NCBI GenBank assembly: GCA_964478225.1
Contig: CAYZHM010000002.1
Location: 62,001 to 126,000 of the forward strand
DNA length: 64,000 bases
Direction of reading: 5' to 3'
Origin: CAYZHM01 sp964478225
GTDB lineage: Bacteria > Pseudomonadota > Alphaproteobacteria > Micavibrionales > Micavibrionaceae
Positions 1-8,910 of this stretch are shown here, in pieces; within the stretch, counting starts at the first letter, position 1; every line of letters starts with the position of its first letter. The position numbers and the translations under genes were made by a program. The notes beneath the pieces are model-generated. The model had not been told where the DNA came from and searched no databases. It saw only the letters and a list, made by a program, of their open reading frames with translations.

Positions 1-144
1 TTCGTAGATCGACTTTTGAGACTCATCGATGATAATGCCCCCAATACCAAAATAATCATGACCATGTTGCGGCGTAATCCCCTGCTTTTTATCAGGGTGC
101 CGCGTTCCAGAATCATCTAAATACAAACACAAAGTATTACGCAT
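1..144 (-). CDS. DUF3800 domain protein, N-terminal part only
   Basis: Partial gene running off the left edge; only the first 48 codons are present, starting at the ATG at 144. The N-terminus reads MRNTLCLYLDDSGTRH, and about 20 residues later comes DYFGIGGIIIDE. This 'YLDDSG ... YFGIGGIIIDE' layout is the hallmark start of DUF3800, an RNase H-like-fold family of unknown biochemistry that is common in mobile and phage-defence neighbourhoods. The acidic residues of the LDDSG motif would be the putative active-site acids. It lies downstream of guaA on the same strand, separated by a repeat-rich spacer (145-419). Function beyond family is not known; family call moderately sure because most of the protein is missing. 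Confidence 0.7.
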   Translation of the reverse strand, partial: MRNTLCLYLDDSGTRHPDKKQGITPQHGHDYFGIGGIIIDESQKSIYE

Positions 145-229
145 TAATAGTTTCCTTTAAGATTTTTGCTTTAAACCATAGCGTGTTATAAATAAGGTTG
201 CAATACGATCATAGGTTTATCTTGATTAA

Positions 230-247
230 ATAGGAATTATTTCCTAT
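230..247. promoter_or_regulatory. short inverted repeat upstream of the DUF3800 gene
   Basis: Seven-base arms ATAGGAA (230-236) and TTCCTAT (241-247) with a 4-base spacer, in an AT-rich stretch about 85 bases upstream of the DUF3800 start. It could be an operator or a small hairpin in the leader. Only the symmetry is seen; the function is inference. Confidence 0.3.
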
Positions 248-281
248 AATATTCTCGGATAAAGTTTAATAAGCGCACGTT

Positions 282-361
282 CGTCATTGCGAGCGAAGCG
301 AAGCAATCCAGCTCTTGAAGGATGGATTGCCGCGTCGGGCTATGCCCTCCTCGCAATGACG
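282..361. repeat. 80-base palindromic dispersed-repeat type element (CGTCATTGCGAG type)
   Basis: The ends CGTCATTGCGAG (282-293) and CTCGCAATGACG (350-361) are perfect inverted repeats. Internally GCAATCCAGC and GGATGGATTGC pair, so the whole element can fold into one long hairpin. Palindromes with these ends are familiar as dispersed REP/MITE-like repeats in many bacterial genomes. Only one full copy is visible in this window. It directly abuts the G/C-rich repeat at 361-417. Confidence 0.7.
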
Positions 362-417
362 GAAAGAAAAAAGGAGGCCACCCCACCCCCCCCCCAAAAT
401 TTTGGAACAAACTAATA
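361..417. repeat. G/C-tract repeat, copy A
   Basis: Contains GGAAAG, then C-rich runs including ten consecutive C (386-395), then AAAATTTTGGAACAAACTA. The same order GGAAAG - C-runs - AATT - GGAACAAACTA occurs again at 56271-56324. On the minus strand it begins a few bases after the guaA stop codon and carries a G-run pattern able to form a G-quadruplex. It separates guaA from the DUF3800 gene. Confidence 0.6.
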
Positions 418-419
418 GC

Positions 420-1982
420 CTATTCCCACTCAATCGTGCCGGGAGGCTTGGAGGTGATGTCGTAGACCACGCGGTTGATGCCGGGGACTTCGTTAATGAT
501 GCGGGTTGAAACCCTTCCCAGAAATTCATGGGTGAAGGGGTAGTAATCGGCGGTCATCCCGTCGGTGGAGGTCACGGCGCGCAGAGCGCAGACGTAATCA
601 TAACTGCGGCTGTCGCCCATGACGCCGACGGTTTTGACGGGCAATAAAACCGCGAAAGCCTGCCAGATTTCGTCGTATAATCCGGCGCTGCGGATTTCGT
701 CCAAATACACCGTATCGGCCTTGCGGAGGATATCCAGTTTTTCCTTCGTGATTTCGCCGGGGATGCGGATGGCGAGGCCGGGGCCGGGGAACGGGTGGCG
801 CTTGATGAAGTCCTCGTTCATGCCGAGCGCGCGGCCGAGGTCGCGGACTTCGTCTTTGAAGAGTTCGCGCAGCGGCTCCACGAGTTTGAGTTTCATATAT
901 TCGGGCAGACCGCCGACATTGTGGTGCGATTTGATCGTGACGCTCGGCCCGCCGGTAAAGGAGACGGACTCGATCACATCGGGATACAGAGTCCCTTGCG
1001 CGAGGAATTCGGCGTTGCCGACTTCTTTCGCGCGTTTGTCGAACACGTCGATAAAAAGTCCGCCGATGATTTTGCGTTTTTGCTCGGGGTCGGTGACGCC
1101 GTCGAGTTTGCCGAGAAATAAATCTTCGGCCTCGTCGTGGATGAGCGGGATGTTGTAGTGGTCACGGAAGAGTTTGACGACTTGTTCGCTTTCGCCCGCG
1201 CGCATCATGCCGGTGTCGACGTAGATACAGGTGAGTTGGTCGCCGATGGCTTCGTGGAGGAGAACTGCGGTGACGGAGGAGTCTACGCCGCCGGACAGAC
1301 CGCAGATGACTTTGCCGGTGCCGACTTGCTCGCGGATTTTTTTGATGGCCTCATCTTTGAAGGCTTTCATCGTCCAGTCGCCCTTGCAGCCGCAGACATT
1401 GTGCGTGAAGTTGCGGTAAAGCTCGGCACCGTGCGGGGTGTGGACGACTTCGGGGTGGAATTGCACGCCGTAGAATTGTTTGTCTTCGTTGGCGATGAAG
1501 GCGAAGGGTGCGTTTTCGGATTTGCCGACGATGCGGAAACCATCCGGTAATTTGGTGACGCGGTCGCCGTGCGACATCCAGACCTGTTCTTTTGCGCCTT
1601 TGTCCCAAACGCCGTTCAGAAGTTCGGAGTGGTCGGTGACCTCGACGACGGCGCGGCCGAATTCCCGGTGATGGCCGCTTTCGACGGTTCCGCCGAGCTG
1701 GGTGACCATGGTTTGCTGGCCGTAGCAAATGCCGAGGACGGGGATGTTCAGGTTAAAAACAATCTCCGGGGCGCGGGGGGAGTCCTTATCCGTTACGCTG
1801 CACGGCCCGCCCGAGAGGATAATCCCTTTGGGGTTGAAGGCCTTTATACGCGCGTCGTCGGCGTGGTTGAAAGGCCAGATTTCGCAATAAACCCCGGATT
1901 CCCGCACCCTGCGCGCGATAAGCTGCGTGACCTGCGAGCCGAAGTCTAAAATAAGGATATGGTCGTGGGTGTTTTTACTCAT
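420..1982 (-). CDS. guaA: GMP synthase (glutamine-hydrolysing)
   Basis: Converts XMP to GMP in the cytoplasm using ATP and glutamine, the last step of guanine nucleotide synthesis. The 520-residue protein has the full family layout: an N-terminal class I glutamine amidotransferase domain starting [18 protein letters not shown] with the nucleophile in GICYGQQ (Cys about 86) and the His/Glu pair in QFHPE; then an ATP pyrophosphatase domain with the P-loop GLSGGVDSS (about 229-237); and the C-terminal dimerisation domain ending [10 protein letters not shown]. Length matches the family. The start ATG at 1982 gives the expected [18 protein letters not shown]-terminus. guaB, the preceding enzyme of the pathway, lies 8.5 kb away on the same strand, so the two are not in one operon here. 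Confidence 0.98.
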   Translation of the reverse strand: MSKNTHDHILILDFGSQVTQLIARRVRESGVYCEIWPFNHADDARIKAFNPKGIILSGGPCSVTDKDSPRAPEIVFNLNIPVLGICYGQQTMVTQLGGTVESGHHREFGRAVVEVTDHSELLNGVWDKGAKEQVWMSHGDRVTKLPDGFRIVGKSENAPFAFIANEDKQFYGVQFHPEVVHTPHGAELYRNFTHNVCGCKGDWTMKAFKDEAIKKIREQVGTGKVICGLSGGVDSSVTAVLLHEAIGDQLTCIYVDTGMMRAGESEQVVKLFRDHYNIPLIHDEAEDLFLGKLDGVTDPEQKRKIIGGLFIDVFDKRAKEVGNAEFLAQGTLYPDVIESVSFTGGPSVTIKSHHNVGGLPEYMKLKLVEPLRELFKDEVRDLGRALGMNEDFIKRHPFPGPGLAIRIPGEITKEKLDILRKADTVYLDEIRSAGLYDEIWQAFAVLLPVKTVGVMGDSRSYDYVCALRAVTSTDGMTADYYPFTHEFLGRVSTRIINEVPGINRVVYDITSKPPGTIEWE

Positions 1983-1994
1983 GTGTCTTTATTA

Positions 1995-2909
1995 TCAGTT
2001 TCTTACGGGTTGTCTATAACCAGGATGCACCTTTCTCGAGAAAAAGATCAGCATGAGCCCGGCGGCGATGATGATGGAAGCCCCGCAAATCGTCCAGATA
2101 TCCGGATATTCATCAAATAGAACAATGCCATAGATGATGCCCCAAATGATCTGAGTGTAGTGAATGGGGGCGATATGCGCCATCGGGGCATTGGCGAAGG
2201 CGGTGGTTGCGAATACTGTCCCCCCGATAGCGGTGAAGCCGATGGCTACGCTGAGGGCCACGGCCATAAGATCCATTTCAAGCAGGTGCGGCAAGGCGAA
2301 AGGAAGGGTTCCGAGTGTGATGAAAGAATATTGAAAAAGAGCCATGGAGAGAAGCGTTTGGTTGCCATTGCCGATCCAGCGCGCCAAAACCTGGCCTGTC
2401 GAAAAAAAGATGATCAAACCCATGGCGGCCAGTGTGCCGATGTTGATGGGAACCATGCCGGGACGGACAACAATCAGCACACCAATAAAACCTATTGCGC
2501 TGATGATCCATGAGCGGAGGCGGATTTGTTCGTGCAGGACAATCACGGAGAGAACCTTTGAAACCATCGGAATGATAAATATAATCGCGTAAGCCGTCGC
2601 GAGAGGAAGGTTGGAAAATGCGACAAAGGACAGCATTCCAGAAATTGCAAGACAAACACCGCGAGCCATACGCCATTTGAGGCGCGGCATTGTGAATGTT
2701 TTTTTGAAACCGCCGAGGGGTTTTGAGAAAATCAGCAGAATTATTACAGCGCTCAGCGTTGAGACAAAGGCTATATCAATCGTAGGATAAGAATTTAAAG
2801 AGCGGACGATCGCGTCACCCAGCGCCCAAATTGCAAAACCAATAAAGCCAAAGAGCACGCATATCGCAACACTCAGATTTTCGGGCATGCTGGGGAAAGG
2901 GCGAGTCAT
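1995..2909 (-). CDS. EamA/DMT-family transporter
   Basis: A 304-residue integral membrane protein with about ten hydrophobic segments in two homologous halves, the arrangement of the drug/metabolite transporter superfamily (two EamA domains). Features typical of the family include a Pro/Gly-rich helix such as GFIGVLIVVRPG at the end of the first EamA repeat and a second-repeat stretch GIIYGIVLFDEYPDIWTICG. These proteins sit in the inner membrane and usually export amino acids or other small metabolites; the substrate cannot be read from sequence. The stop is 12 bases from the guaA start, so it probably shares a transcript with guaA. No good Shine-Dalgarno sequence is visible before the ATG at 2909, and the in-frame ATG at 2888 is an alternative start. 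Confidence 0.85.
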   Translation of the reverse strand: MTRPFPSMPENLSVAICVLFGFIGFAIWALGDAIVRSLNSYPTIDIAFVSTLSAVIILLIFSKPLGGFKKTFTMPRLKWRMARGVCLAISGMLSFVAFSNLPLATAYAIIFIIPMVSKVLSVIVLHEQIRLRSWIISAIGFIGVLIVVRPGMVPINIGTLAAMGLIIFFSTGQVLARWIGNGNQTLLSMALFQYSFITLGTLPFALPHLLEMDLMAVALSVAIGFTAIGGTVFATTAFANAPMAHIAPIHYTQIIWGIIYGIVLFDEYPDIWTICGASIIIAAGLMLIFFSRKVHPGYRQPVRN

Positions 2910-2950
2910 GCCGTTGTTTTATAGCGCGCGTTCATGGGTTGCAATTGGAA

Positions 2951-4405
2951 TTACACTGCCAGTGCAGGGCTGACCGCCTGGTCAGAATTGCGGATTTCTT
3001 CCAATCCGTCCTTGAGATTGGCCACCAATCTGCGGAATACTTCTGGTGCTTCACGCTTGGCAATGCGAAGACACAGCTGATCCCCCCTAATTTCATTGGG
3101 AACAACGGCAGAGCCAAATTCATTGGCCAAATAGGTTGTCACATCAAAACCATCACGCAAAATACGATGCTTGCCATCTGTTGAACAATAGACATTGCGG
3201 TTGAATACTTCTGCGACAGGGATTTCAGACAGACGAAGCATCCCTTCGTTACTCCCCGGCACAAGGCGATCACCGAAGGCATCAACCAAGTATTGATCAT
3301 CCGTTGTGTATTTTTCCCGTACTTGAGCTTTGCGATCCCATAGAATATCTTGCTTATCGCCGCCAAGAAGATTTGCAATATTTTTGCTGAGCTGGTTTAC
3401 GCGCGCGAGGCCTACTCCAGTTCGGCATAATTTTCCGCCAATATCTCTGGCACGTTTTTTATCGACGACCATAATTGTGTGACCGGTTTTGGCCATAGAC
3501 AGAAGTTTGGACGTGCTGGCGATAAAGGTCCAGGGAACGTTATCAACATCATCCAAAGTATGCTGCAAGCCCGTGTTCAAATATGTGCCCCGCATATCAT
3601 TGTGAACAGCGCAAGCAAAAGCATATGGCACATCGATGATCAATTGCATGCTGAGATTATGGCGACTATTGACTTCGCTCACTTTATGAACGACGCGCGA
3701 CATTTGTTGCAGGCTAATTGTTTGTGAGGTCGGGTTGAGAGGATAATTCAAAAGAATAGCTGGCATTTGGTGTAGCTGTTCTTTGGCTTCCAATTCGTCC
3801 AACATCGTAATAATTGCATCATCTGGATTTATGTTACGGTTTTCGTAGTAGTGAGAGGTTAAATGAGATTGTTGTGCCAGAGCGGTTAGAGTGCCCCAGT
3901 GTTCACGAGATATACCCAGACGATGCTTGCCGTAGAAGGGAGTGCGGCCCTCCAGCACCCTGTCGGTTGCCACATGTACAGCTTCACGATACGCAAAATC
4001 AACAGCCGTGCGGCCAAGCGCTTGCAAAAGGAATGTATTTTCGGGTGTTGCTGGAACCCGGTAGGCATTGTGCACATAAAAGGCCGTCTGATTGCGCACA
4101 CAATCTATTTCGGATTGTGAGGTGATAATTGACCCGCCATGTCCTTTGAGTTCTTCGTCTGAAATCATAACGACATCGCCGCCGGGGCTGGTGTTATATT
4201 CGCCGGTTTCAATCGGGAGGCCATCACCCTGTAAGGCCTCGAGAGTTGGATCATCTTTATCAAGCGGAGTTTCAGCGCCTTGACCACCGTCATCAACAGT
4301 GCGGCCGTCTTTTTGGGCACGAATGCGAGCGACCAGAGTCGCTGTTCCCTGTGTTGCGCCTTCATTTACCCATTCTGCCTTACTCAGCTCTATATATTGT
4401 TTCAT
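2951..4405 (-). CDS. fold-type I PLP-dependent aminotransferase-like protein
   Basis: The 484-residue product has class I/II aminotransferase landmarks: LNYPLNPTSQTIS (equivalent of the NPxNPTG turn), LIIDVPYAFA (the Asp that contacts the pyridine nitrogen of PLP, plus Tyr), and STSKLLSMAKTGHTIMVV, whose SK lysine is the likely Schiff-base residue. It is about 80 residues longer than typical class I enzymes, with an N-terminal extension rich in Asp and Gly (about residues 35-75). The start at 4405 is preceded by AGGAAAA at suitable spacing. It is divergent from metF, sharing the 170-base spacer 4406-4575. Substrate is unknown; a role in amino-acid metabolism beside the methionine genes is inference. 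Confidence 0.72.
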   Translation of the reverse strand: MKQYIELSKAEWVNEGATQGTATLVARIRAQKDGRTVDDGGQGAETPLDKDDPTLEALQGDGLPIETGEYNTSPGGDVVMISDEELKGHGGSIITSQSEIDCVRNQTAFYVHNAYRVPATPENTFLLQALGRTAVDFAYREAVHVATDRVLEGRTPFYGKHRLGISREHWGTLTALAQQSHLTSHYYENRNINPDDAIITMLDELEAKEQLHQMPAILLNYPLNPTSQTISLQQMSRVVHKVSEVNSRHNLSMQLIIDVPYAFACAVHNDMRGTYLNTGLQHTLDDVDNVPWTFIASTSKLLSMAKTGHTIMVVDKKRARDIGGKLCRTGVGLARVNQLSKNIANLLGGDKQDILWDRKAQVREKYTTDDQYLVDAFGDRLVPGSNEGMLRLSEIPVAEVFNRNVYCSTDGKHRILRDGFDVTTYLANEFGSAVVPNEIRGDQLCLRIAKREAPEVFRRLVANLKDGLEEIRNSDQAVSPALAV

Positions 4406-4575
4406 GATGCGTTTTCCTATTCCCCCGGGGCGCGATATGGTAAGAGTCCGTTATCCCAAACTGTTACACCGAGTACAAGCAAAACACATGATGCAGCGCA
4501 ATAATTCGAGTTCTAAAATGAGGCTTAAGCAATATTCCTATTTCTTTTTTTGTCTAATCTTTTAAGCTTAAGGGT

Positions 4576-5418
4576 ATGAGTAGGCCAACATATTCATTTG
4601 AATATTTTCCCCCGAAATCCGCGGAAGCGGAGGAGGATCTGTTTGAGGCGATGGGGGAGCTGGCGACGCTCAATCCCTCTTATATGACTGTGACATATGG
4701 GGCGGGCGGCACAACCAAAGACGGTACGCGTAAGACCTTGCACCGCGCTTTACAGGCGTATGGCATACCGATGGCATCGCATCTGACGTATCTTTCAACG
4801 ACTAAAGATGTCCTGGATGAGTATATCGATTCGCTGTGGAATTCCGGGATTAAGCACATTGTTGCCTTGCGTGGTGATTTGCCCAAGGGCGCAAGTTTTG
4901 ATGATTTTAAAGGTGATGACTATCACAGGTTCACTTCAGAATTTGTTGAACATATTTTAAAACGCCATCCTTTTGAAATTTCCGTGGCGGCCTATCCGGA
5001 AAAGCATCCGGATGCGCCGAGTATGAAAGCGGATATTGAGGCGCTGAAGAAAAAATGTGATGCGGGCGCAACGCGCGCAATTACACAGTTTTTCTTTGAT
5101 AATCATGTCTATTATGATTTTGTGGAGAAAGCACGTGCAGCCGGCATTACGACGCCGATTGTGCCCGGTGTTTTGCCCATTCATGATCTTGTGGGGACAA
5201 GGAAGTTTGCGGCCAGATGCGGTGCGAGCGTGCCGGAATGGTTGATTGCGGAATTCCAAGGTTTTGAACTGAAGCCTGATGAGATGAAAAAAATCGCGAC
5301 AGAAATTTTGACAGAGCAGGTTCTTGACCTCGCCGCCAACGGTGTGCAACATATCCACCTTTATACATTGAACCGGGCCGACATTACGCGCGAAGCGTGT
5401 CAGGCCTTAAATAAATAA
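4576..5418 (+). CDS. metF: 5,10-methylenetetrahydrofolate reductase
   Basis: Reduces 5,10-methylene-THF to 5-methyl-THF with a flavin cofactor, supplying the methyl group that MetE transfers to homocysteine. The 280-residue TIM-barrel protein shows FEYFPPKS near the N-terminus (catalytic Glu), VTYGAGGTTKDGTR, SHLTY, VALRGD (flavin/folate contacts) and ITQFFFDN; length fits MetF. Its ATG lies only one to two bases after AAGGG, an unusually short Shine-Dalgarno spacing, and no alternative in-frame start exists between this ATG and the upstream stop. It heads the metF - PfkB-like - metE run (gaps 24 and 78 bases), consistent with a methionine operon. Confidence 0.96.
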   Translation: MSRPTYSFEYFPPKSAEAEEDLFEAMGELATLNPSYMTVTYGAGGTTKDGTRKTLHRALQAYGIPMASHLTYLSTTKDVLDEYIDSLWNSGIKHIVALRGDLPKGASFDDFKGDDYHRFTSEFVEHILKRHPFEISVAAYPEKHPDAPSMKADIEALKKKCDAGATRAITQFFFDNHVYYDFVEKARAAGITTPIVPGVLPIHDLVGTRKFAARCGASVPEWLIAEFQGFELKPDEMKKIATEILTEQVLDLAANGVQHIHLYTLNRADITREACQALNK

Positions 5419-5442
5419 GCTTTACAATAGAGAGTAACTTTC

Positions 5443-6510
5443 GTGACTGAGCGTATCCAACCTAAACGTTTTCTTGTTCTTGGCTCCACCACATATGACA
5501 GAGTGTGTATTCTCAAGGAAGATGAGCAGTTAGAGGGAAGAAAGCCGCTTGCCGAGCCTAATAGCTATGAAGCAGCGGGCGGAGGCGCCATTAACATGTT
5601 TAATGGGGTCAAGCTTTTATCACGCGCTCTTGATTTGCCTGTTTTCATGGATGTCTATACGCGTGTGGGTCCGCATCAATTTATAGCCGACGAGACGACG
5701 ATTGTTAACAATCCCAATGTGCAAGACATTTATGTAAGCCTGCACGGCCATGCGTTGCATGATATGGCACGTCATCAAAAATATGTTCTGCCGCGCAACA
5801 CTGTTGTTATTGCGAATGATCGCGGAATTATAAGAGACCCGCTGGCAAATGCTTATAATAAGAAAGCTATGGGACTTGATTCAGATACTCTTTCCAATAT
5901 TCGAGATCATGCGGGATGTGCGGATTACATTTTGTTGCAAACCCGAGATCCTCAACTTTCCAATGCGGCCGCTATGGCGGCGAGTGATCATGCGACCGTC
6001 ATCACCGATTGTGATGTTTCCGATGAGGCCCATATGCTTGCGCTTTGGGACACGTTGAAAAATTCTCATATTATCCGCGCACCGGAAGAAACGTTAATGC
6101 CGGGCATGACAGAGCCGAACGGAGAAGAGCTTCTTCACCGACTGCTGGAGTTTTCAACTGACAACGGTGGAAAAGCGGAATTGATTGCTGTTTCGAATTC
6201 TCACCATCCCGTCCATTATTGGTACCGGGGAGAATTTGGCGAAATTCCGGTAGTAAAAGTAAAGACAGTTGATAATAATGGGATTGGCGATCACAGTGAT
6301 GCTTTTGTTGCTGTGGGACTTGCTGTTGGTTTTGATGCTCTTGAATCGCTTAACCATACAATTGCTTTATCTGAATTGTTTGTGGCGCATGCCGGGCGAG
6401 ATTGGGCAAAACCTGAAAACCTACACCCCTTCCTTCGGGAGAGAAATTTGTTCAAATTTAATGAAATGGCGCCGGATTTCCCAAACCAAGTTCCGCAGCC
6501 TGGTTTTTGA
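5443..6510 (+). CDS. PfkB/ribokinase-like carbohydrate kinase
   Basis: A 355-residue protein with the outline of the PfkB family: N-terminal beta-strand LVLGSTTYDRV, the glycine-rich AAGGGAINMFNGVKLL, and a C-terminal signature VDNNGIGDHSDAFVAVGLAVG that corresponds to the usual DTxGAGDxF anion hole and catalytic Asp, with a small insertion (HSD). The substrate, probably a sugar or nucleoside-like compound phosphorylated at the expense of ATP, is not readable. The start is GTG at 5443. It sits between metF and metE on the same strand, which is not a standard gene order and suggests a role near one-carbon or methionine metabolism (inference). Divergence in the signature makes the call family-level only. 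Confidence 0.6.
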   Translation: MTERIQPKRFLVLGSTTYDRVCILKEDEQLEGRKPLAEPNSYEAAGGGAINMFNGVKLLSRALDLPVFMDVYTRVGPHQFIADETTIVNNPNVQDIYVSLHGHALHDMARHQKYVLPRNTVVIANDRGIIRDPLANAYNKKAMGLDSDTLSNIRDHAGCADYILLQTRDPQLSNAAAMAASDHATVITDCDVSDEAHMLALWDTLKNSHIIRAPEETLMPGMTEPNGEELLHRLLEFSTDNGGKAELIAVSNSHHPVHYWYRGEFGEIPVVKVKTVDNNGIGDHSDAFVAVGLAVGFDALESLNHTIALSELFVAHAGRDWAKPENLHPFLRERNLFKFNEMAPDFPNQVPQPGF

Positions 6511-6588
6511 GATAAAATCCTCTCTATACATTTGGCCTAAAGAACTCTACCTTCTATAGACTTGATACTTAAAATTTGGAGGCTCACT

Positions 6589-8910
6589 ATGGTTTTAGCA
6601 ACTAATCTTGGATTCCCACGTATCGGCCCACACCGTGACTTAAAAAAGGCTGTGGAGGCTTATTGGAAGGGTGCAATTTCATCAGAAGAATTGGGCAAAA
6701 CCTCGAAGGCCATTCGTGCGCAAAACTGGACAATGCAGAAAGAGGCCGGCCTCGACCACATACCCTCGAATGATTTTTCTTTGTATGACCAGGTTCTCGA
6801 CATGATCTGTACTCTGGGCCTGATCCCGGCGCGTTACAAATTCAAAGGCGGAAATGTTGATCTTGATACCTATTTTGCGATGGCGCGTGGGCGGCAAGAC
6901 GTCACGGCGATGGAGATGACGAAATGGTATGACACGAATTATCATTACATCGTTCCTGAGTTTGAAGAAGGCATGAAGGCCACATTGTCTTCCACGAAGA
7001 TTTTTGATCAGTTTGAAGAAGCAAAAGCGATGGGCATTTTAACGCGCCCTGTTATTGTCGGACCGGCAACTTTTGTGTCGCTGATTAAGCCGAAATACGA
7101 TGCGTTTGAGCGCAAAGATGCGATGAAAGCGATCTTGCCGGTTTATAAAGAAATCCTGCAAAAGCTTGCAAATCTTGGGGCTGAATGGGTGCAGATTGAT
7201 GAGCCGATGCTGGCTTGTGATATGTGCGATGGTGCGAAGGAAGGGCTTCAATATGCGTATTCCGAACTTTGCAGCGCAAGTCATTTGAAAATTATGGTGG
7301 CGACGTATTTTGATGCGCTGCGTGATAATGCGAAAATTGCATATTCACTTCCTGTTGCAGGTATTCATATTGATCTATGCCGCAACGCAGGTCAGGCGAA
7401 TACAACGTCGAATGATCTGAAGTCTGATTTGTATGCGACGGAGCATGGTCTTGGCGATAAGGTCTTGTCGCTTGGTATTGTTGATGGGCGCAATATCTGG
7501 AAGAACGATCTTTCGAAATCGCTTGGTATTGTTGAAGAAGCTGTGAATCAACTGGGCAGTGACAAAGTGTTTGTCGCGGGCAGCTGCTCTCTGCTCCACT
7601 CGCCAGTTGATCTGGCGAATGAAACCAAGATGGATGCGGAGATTAAAAACTGGCTCGCGTTCGCTACACAAAAAGTTTCCGAGATTGTGACGATTGCGAA
7701 AGGCGTGAATGAAGGACGCGGTGCAATTGCTGATGCGATCAAATCCAGCGATGCGGCGCAGCAGTCGCGCAAGACATCTCCGCGAATTCATAATGATGCG
7801 GTGAAGGCACGGGTTGAAGGCATCACAGCAGCGATGTGTGATCGCGCTTCACCGTTTTCCAAGCGTGTGCAAATTCAGCAAGCAGCATTGCAATTGCCAG
7901 CGTTTCCCACCACGTCGATCGGCTCTTTCCCGCAGACAGCGGAAATTCGCGCCGCACGGGCGGATTATAAAGCCGGGCGGATTGATGCCGCGGCTTATAA
8001 AAGGGCGATGCAGGATGAGATTAAACGCGTCGTGGATTATCAACACGACATCGGCATGGATGTTCTTGTCCATGGCGAGCCAGAACGTAATGACATGGTT
8101 GAATATTTCGGTGAGCAGCTTTCCGGATTTACGTTTTCACAAAATGGTTGGGTGCAATCTTATGGATCACGTTGCGTCAAGCCGCCGATTATTTTCGGCG
8201 ACGTGGCAAGACCAAAACCAATGACCGTGGAATGGTCAACTTATGCGCAGTCGTTGACTGATAAAGTCATGAAGGGCATGCTCACTGGGCCGATTACGAT
8301 TTTGCAATGGTCGTTTGTGCGGGATGATCAGCCTCGTCAGAAAACGGCAGAGCAAATTGCGCTGGCGATCCGCGATGAAGTTGCAGACCTTGAGAAGGCC
8401 GGCATTGGCATGATCCAGATTGATGAAGCCGCGATCCGTGAGGGTTTGCCCCTGCGTAAAAGCGACTGGAAGGCGTATCTTGATTGGGCTGTGGAATGTT
8501 TCAAACTCACCGCGTCGGTGGCGCAGGACAAAACGCAGATCCATACGCATATGTGTTATTCGGAGTTTAATGACATTATCGAAGCAGTCGCGGCGATGGA
8601 TGCGGATGTGATTTCGATTGAGACCTCGCGTTCACAGATGGAACTTTTGGATGCGTTTGTTGCCTTCAAGTATCCGAACGAGATCGGGCCTGGCGTTTAT
8701 GATATTCACTCGCCGCGCGTTCCGACCACTGAAGAGATGTTTGCCCTGTTAGAAAAGGCGGCGACGGTTCTTCGTACAGACCAGATCTGGGTCAATCCCG
8801 ATTGCGGTTTGAAAACACGCGGCTGGAAAGAGGTTGAGCCTTCGCTTAAAAACATGGTGGCGGCGGCGAAACATATGCGCGAGAAGTTTGGCGCGGAGAA
8901 AGCGGCTTAA
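6589..8910 (+). CDS. metE: cobalamin-independent methionine synthase
   Basis: Transfers the methyl group of 5-methyl-THF-polyglutamate to homocysteine to give methionine in the cytoplasm. At 773 residues it has both barrel halves. The C-terminal half carries the zinc ligands: His and Cys in IHTHMCYSEF and a third Cys in NPDCGLKTRGW; the N-terminal half starts LGFPRIGPHRDLKKAVE as in other MetE. I place the start at the ATG at 6589, which has TTGGAGG six bases upstream, rather than the TTG at 6562. It overlaps the convergent rsmB stop by 4 bases. MetE with metF upstream makes a compact cobalamin-independent route; no cobalamin or SAM riboswitch is visible in front. Confidence 0.98.
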   Translation: MVLATNLGFPRIGPHRDLKKAVEAYWKGAISSEELGKTSKAIRAQNWTMQKEAGLDHIPSNDFSLYDQVLDMICTLGLIPARYKFKGGNVDLDTYFAMARGRQDVTAMEMTKWYDTNYHYIVPEFEEGMKATLSSTKIFDQFEEAKAMGILTRPVIVGPATFVSLIKPKYDAFERKDAMKAILPVYKEILQKLANLGAEWVQIDEPMLACDMCDGAKEGLQYAYSELCSASHLKIMVATYFDALRDNAKIAYSLPVAGIHIDLCRNAGQANTTSNDLKSDLYATEHGLGDKVLSLGIVDGRNIWKNDLSKSLGIVEEAVNQLGSDKVFVAGSCSLLHSPVDLANETKMDAEIKNWLAFATQKVSEIVTIAKGVNEGRGAIADAIKSSDAAQQSRKTSPRIHNDAVKARVEGITAAMCDRASPFSKRVQIQQAALQLPAFPTTSIGSFPQTAEIRAARADYKAGRIDAAAYKRAMQDEIKRVVDYQHDIGMDVLVHGEPERNDMVEYFGEQLSGFTFSQNGWVQSYGSRCVKPPIIFGDVARPKPMTVEWSTYAQSLTDKVMKGMLTGPITILQWSFVRDDQPRQKTAEQIALAIRDEVADLEKAGIGMIQIDEAAIREGLPLRKSDWKAYLDWAVECFKLTASVAQDKTQIHTHMCYSEFNDIIEAVAAMDADVISIETSRSQMELLDAFVAFKYPNEIGPGVYDIHSPRVPTTEEMFALLEKAATVLRTDQIWVNPDCGLKTRGWKEVEPSLKNMVAAAKHMREKFGAEKAA

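Noticed and set aside
284..529. 81-codon frame through the palindromic repeat and guaA end
   Set aside because: Half of it is the translated dispersed repeat (the common 'RHCEEGIARRGNP' type shadow) and half antisense or out-of-frame guaA.
4406..4575. Possible SAM riboswitch between the aminotransferase and metF
   Set aside because: No SAM-I or SAM-II conserved core could be found; only AT-rich spacer and short imperfect repeats.
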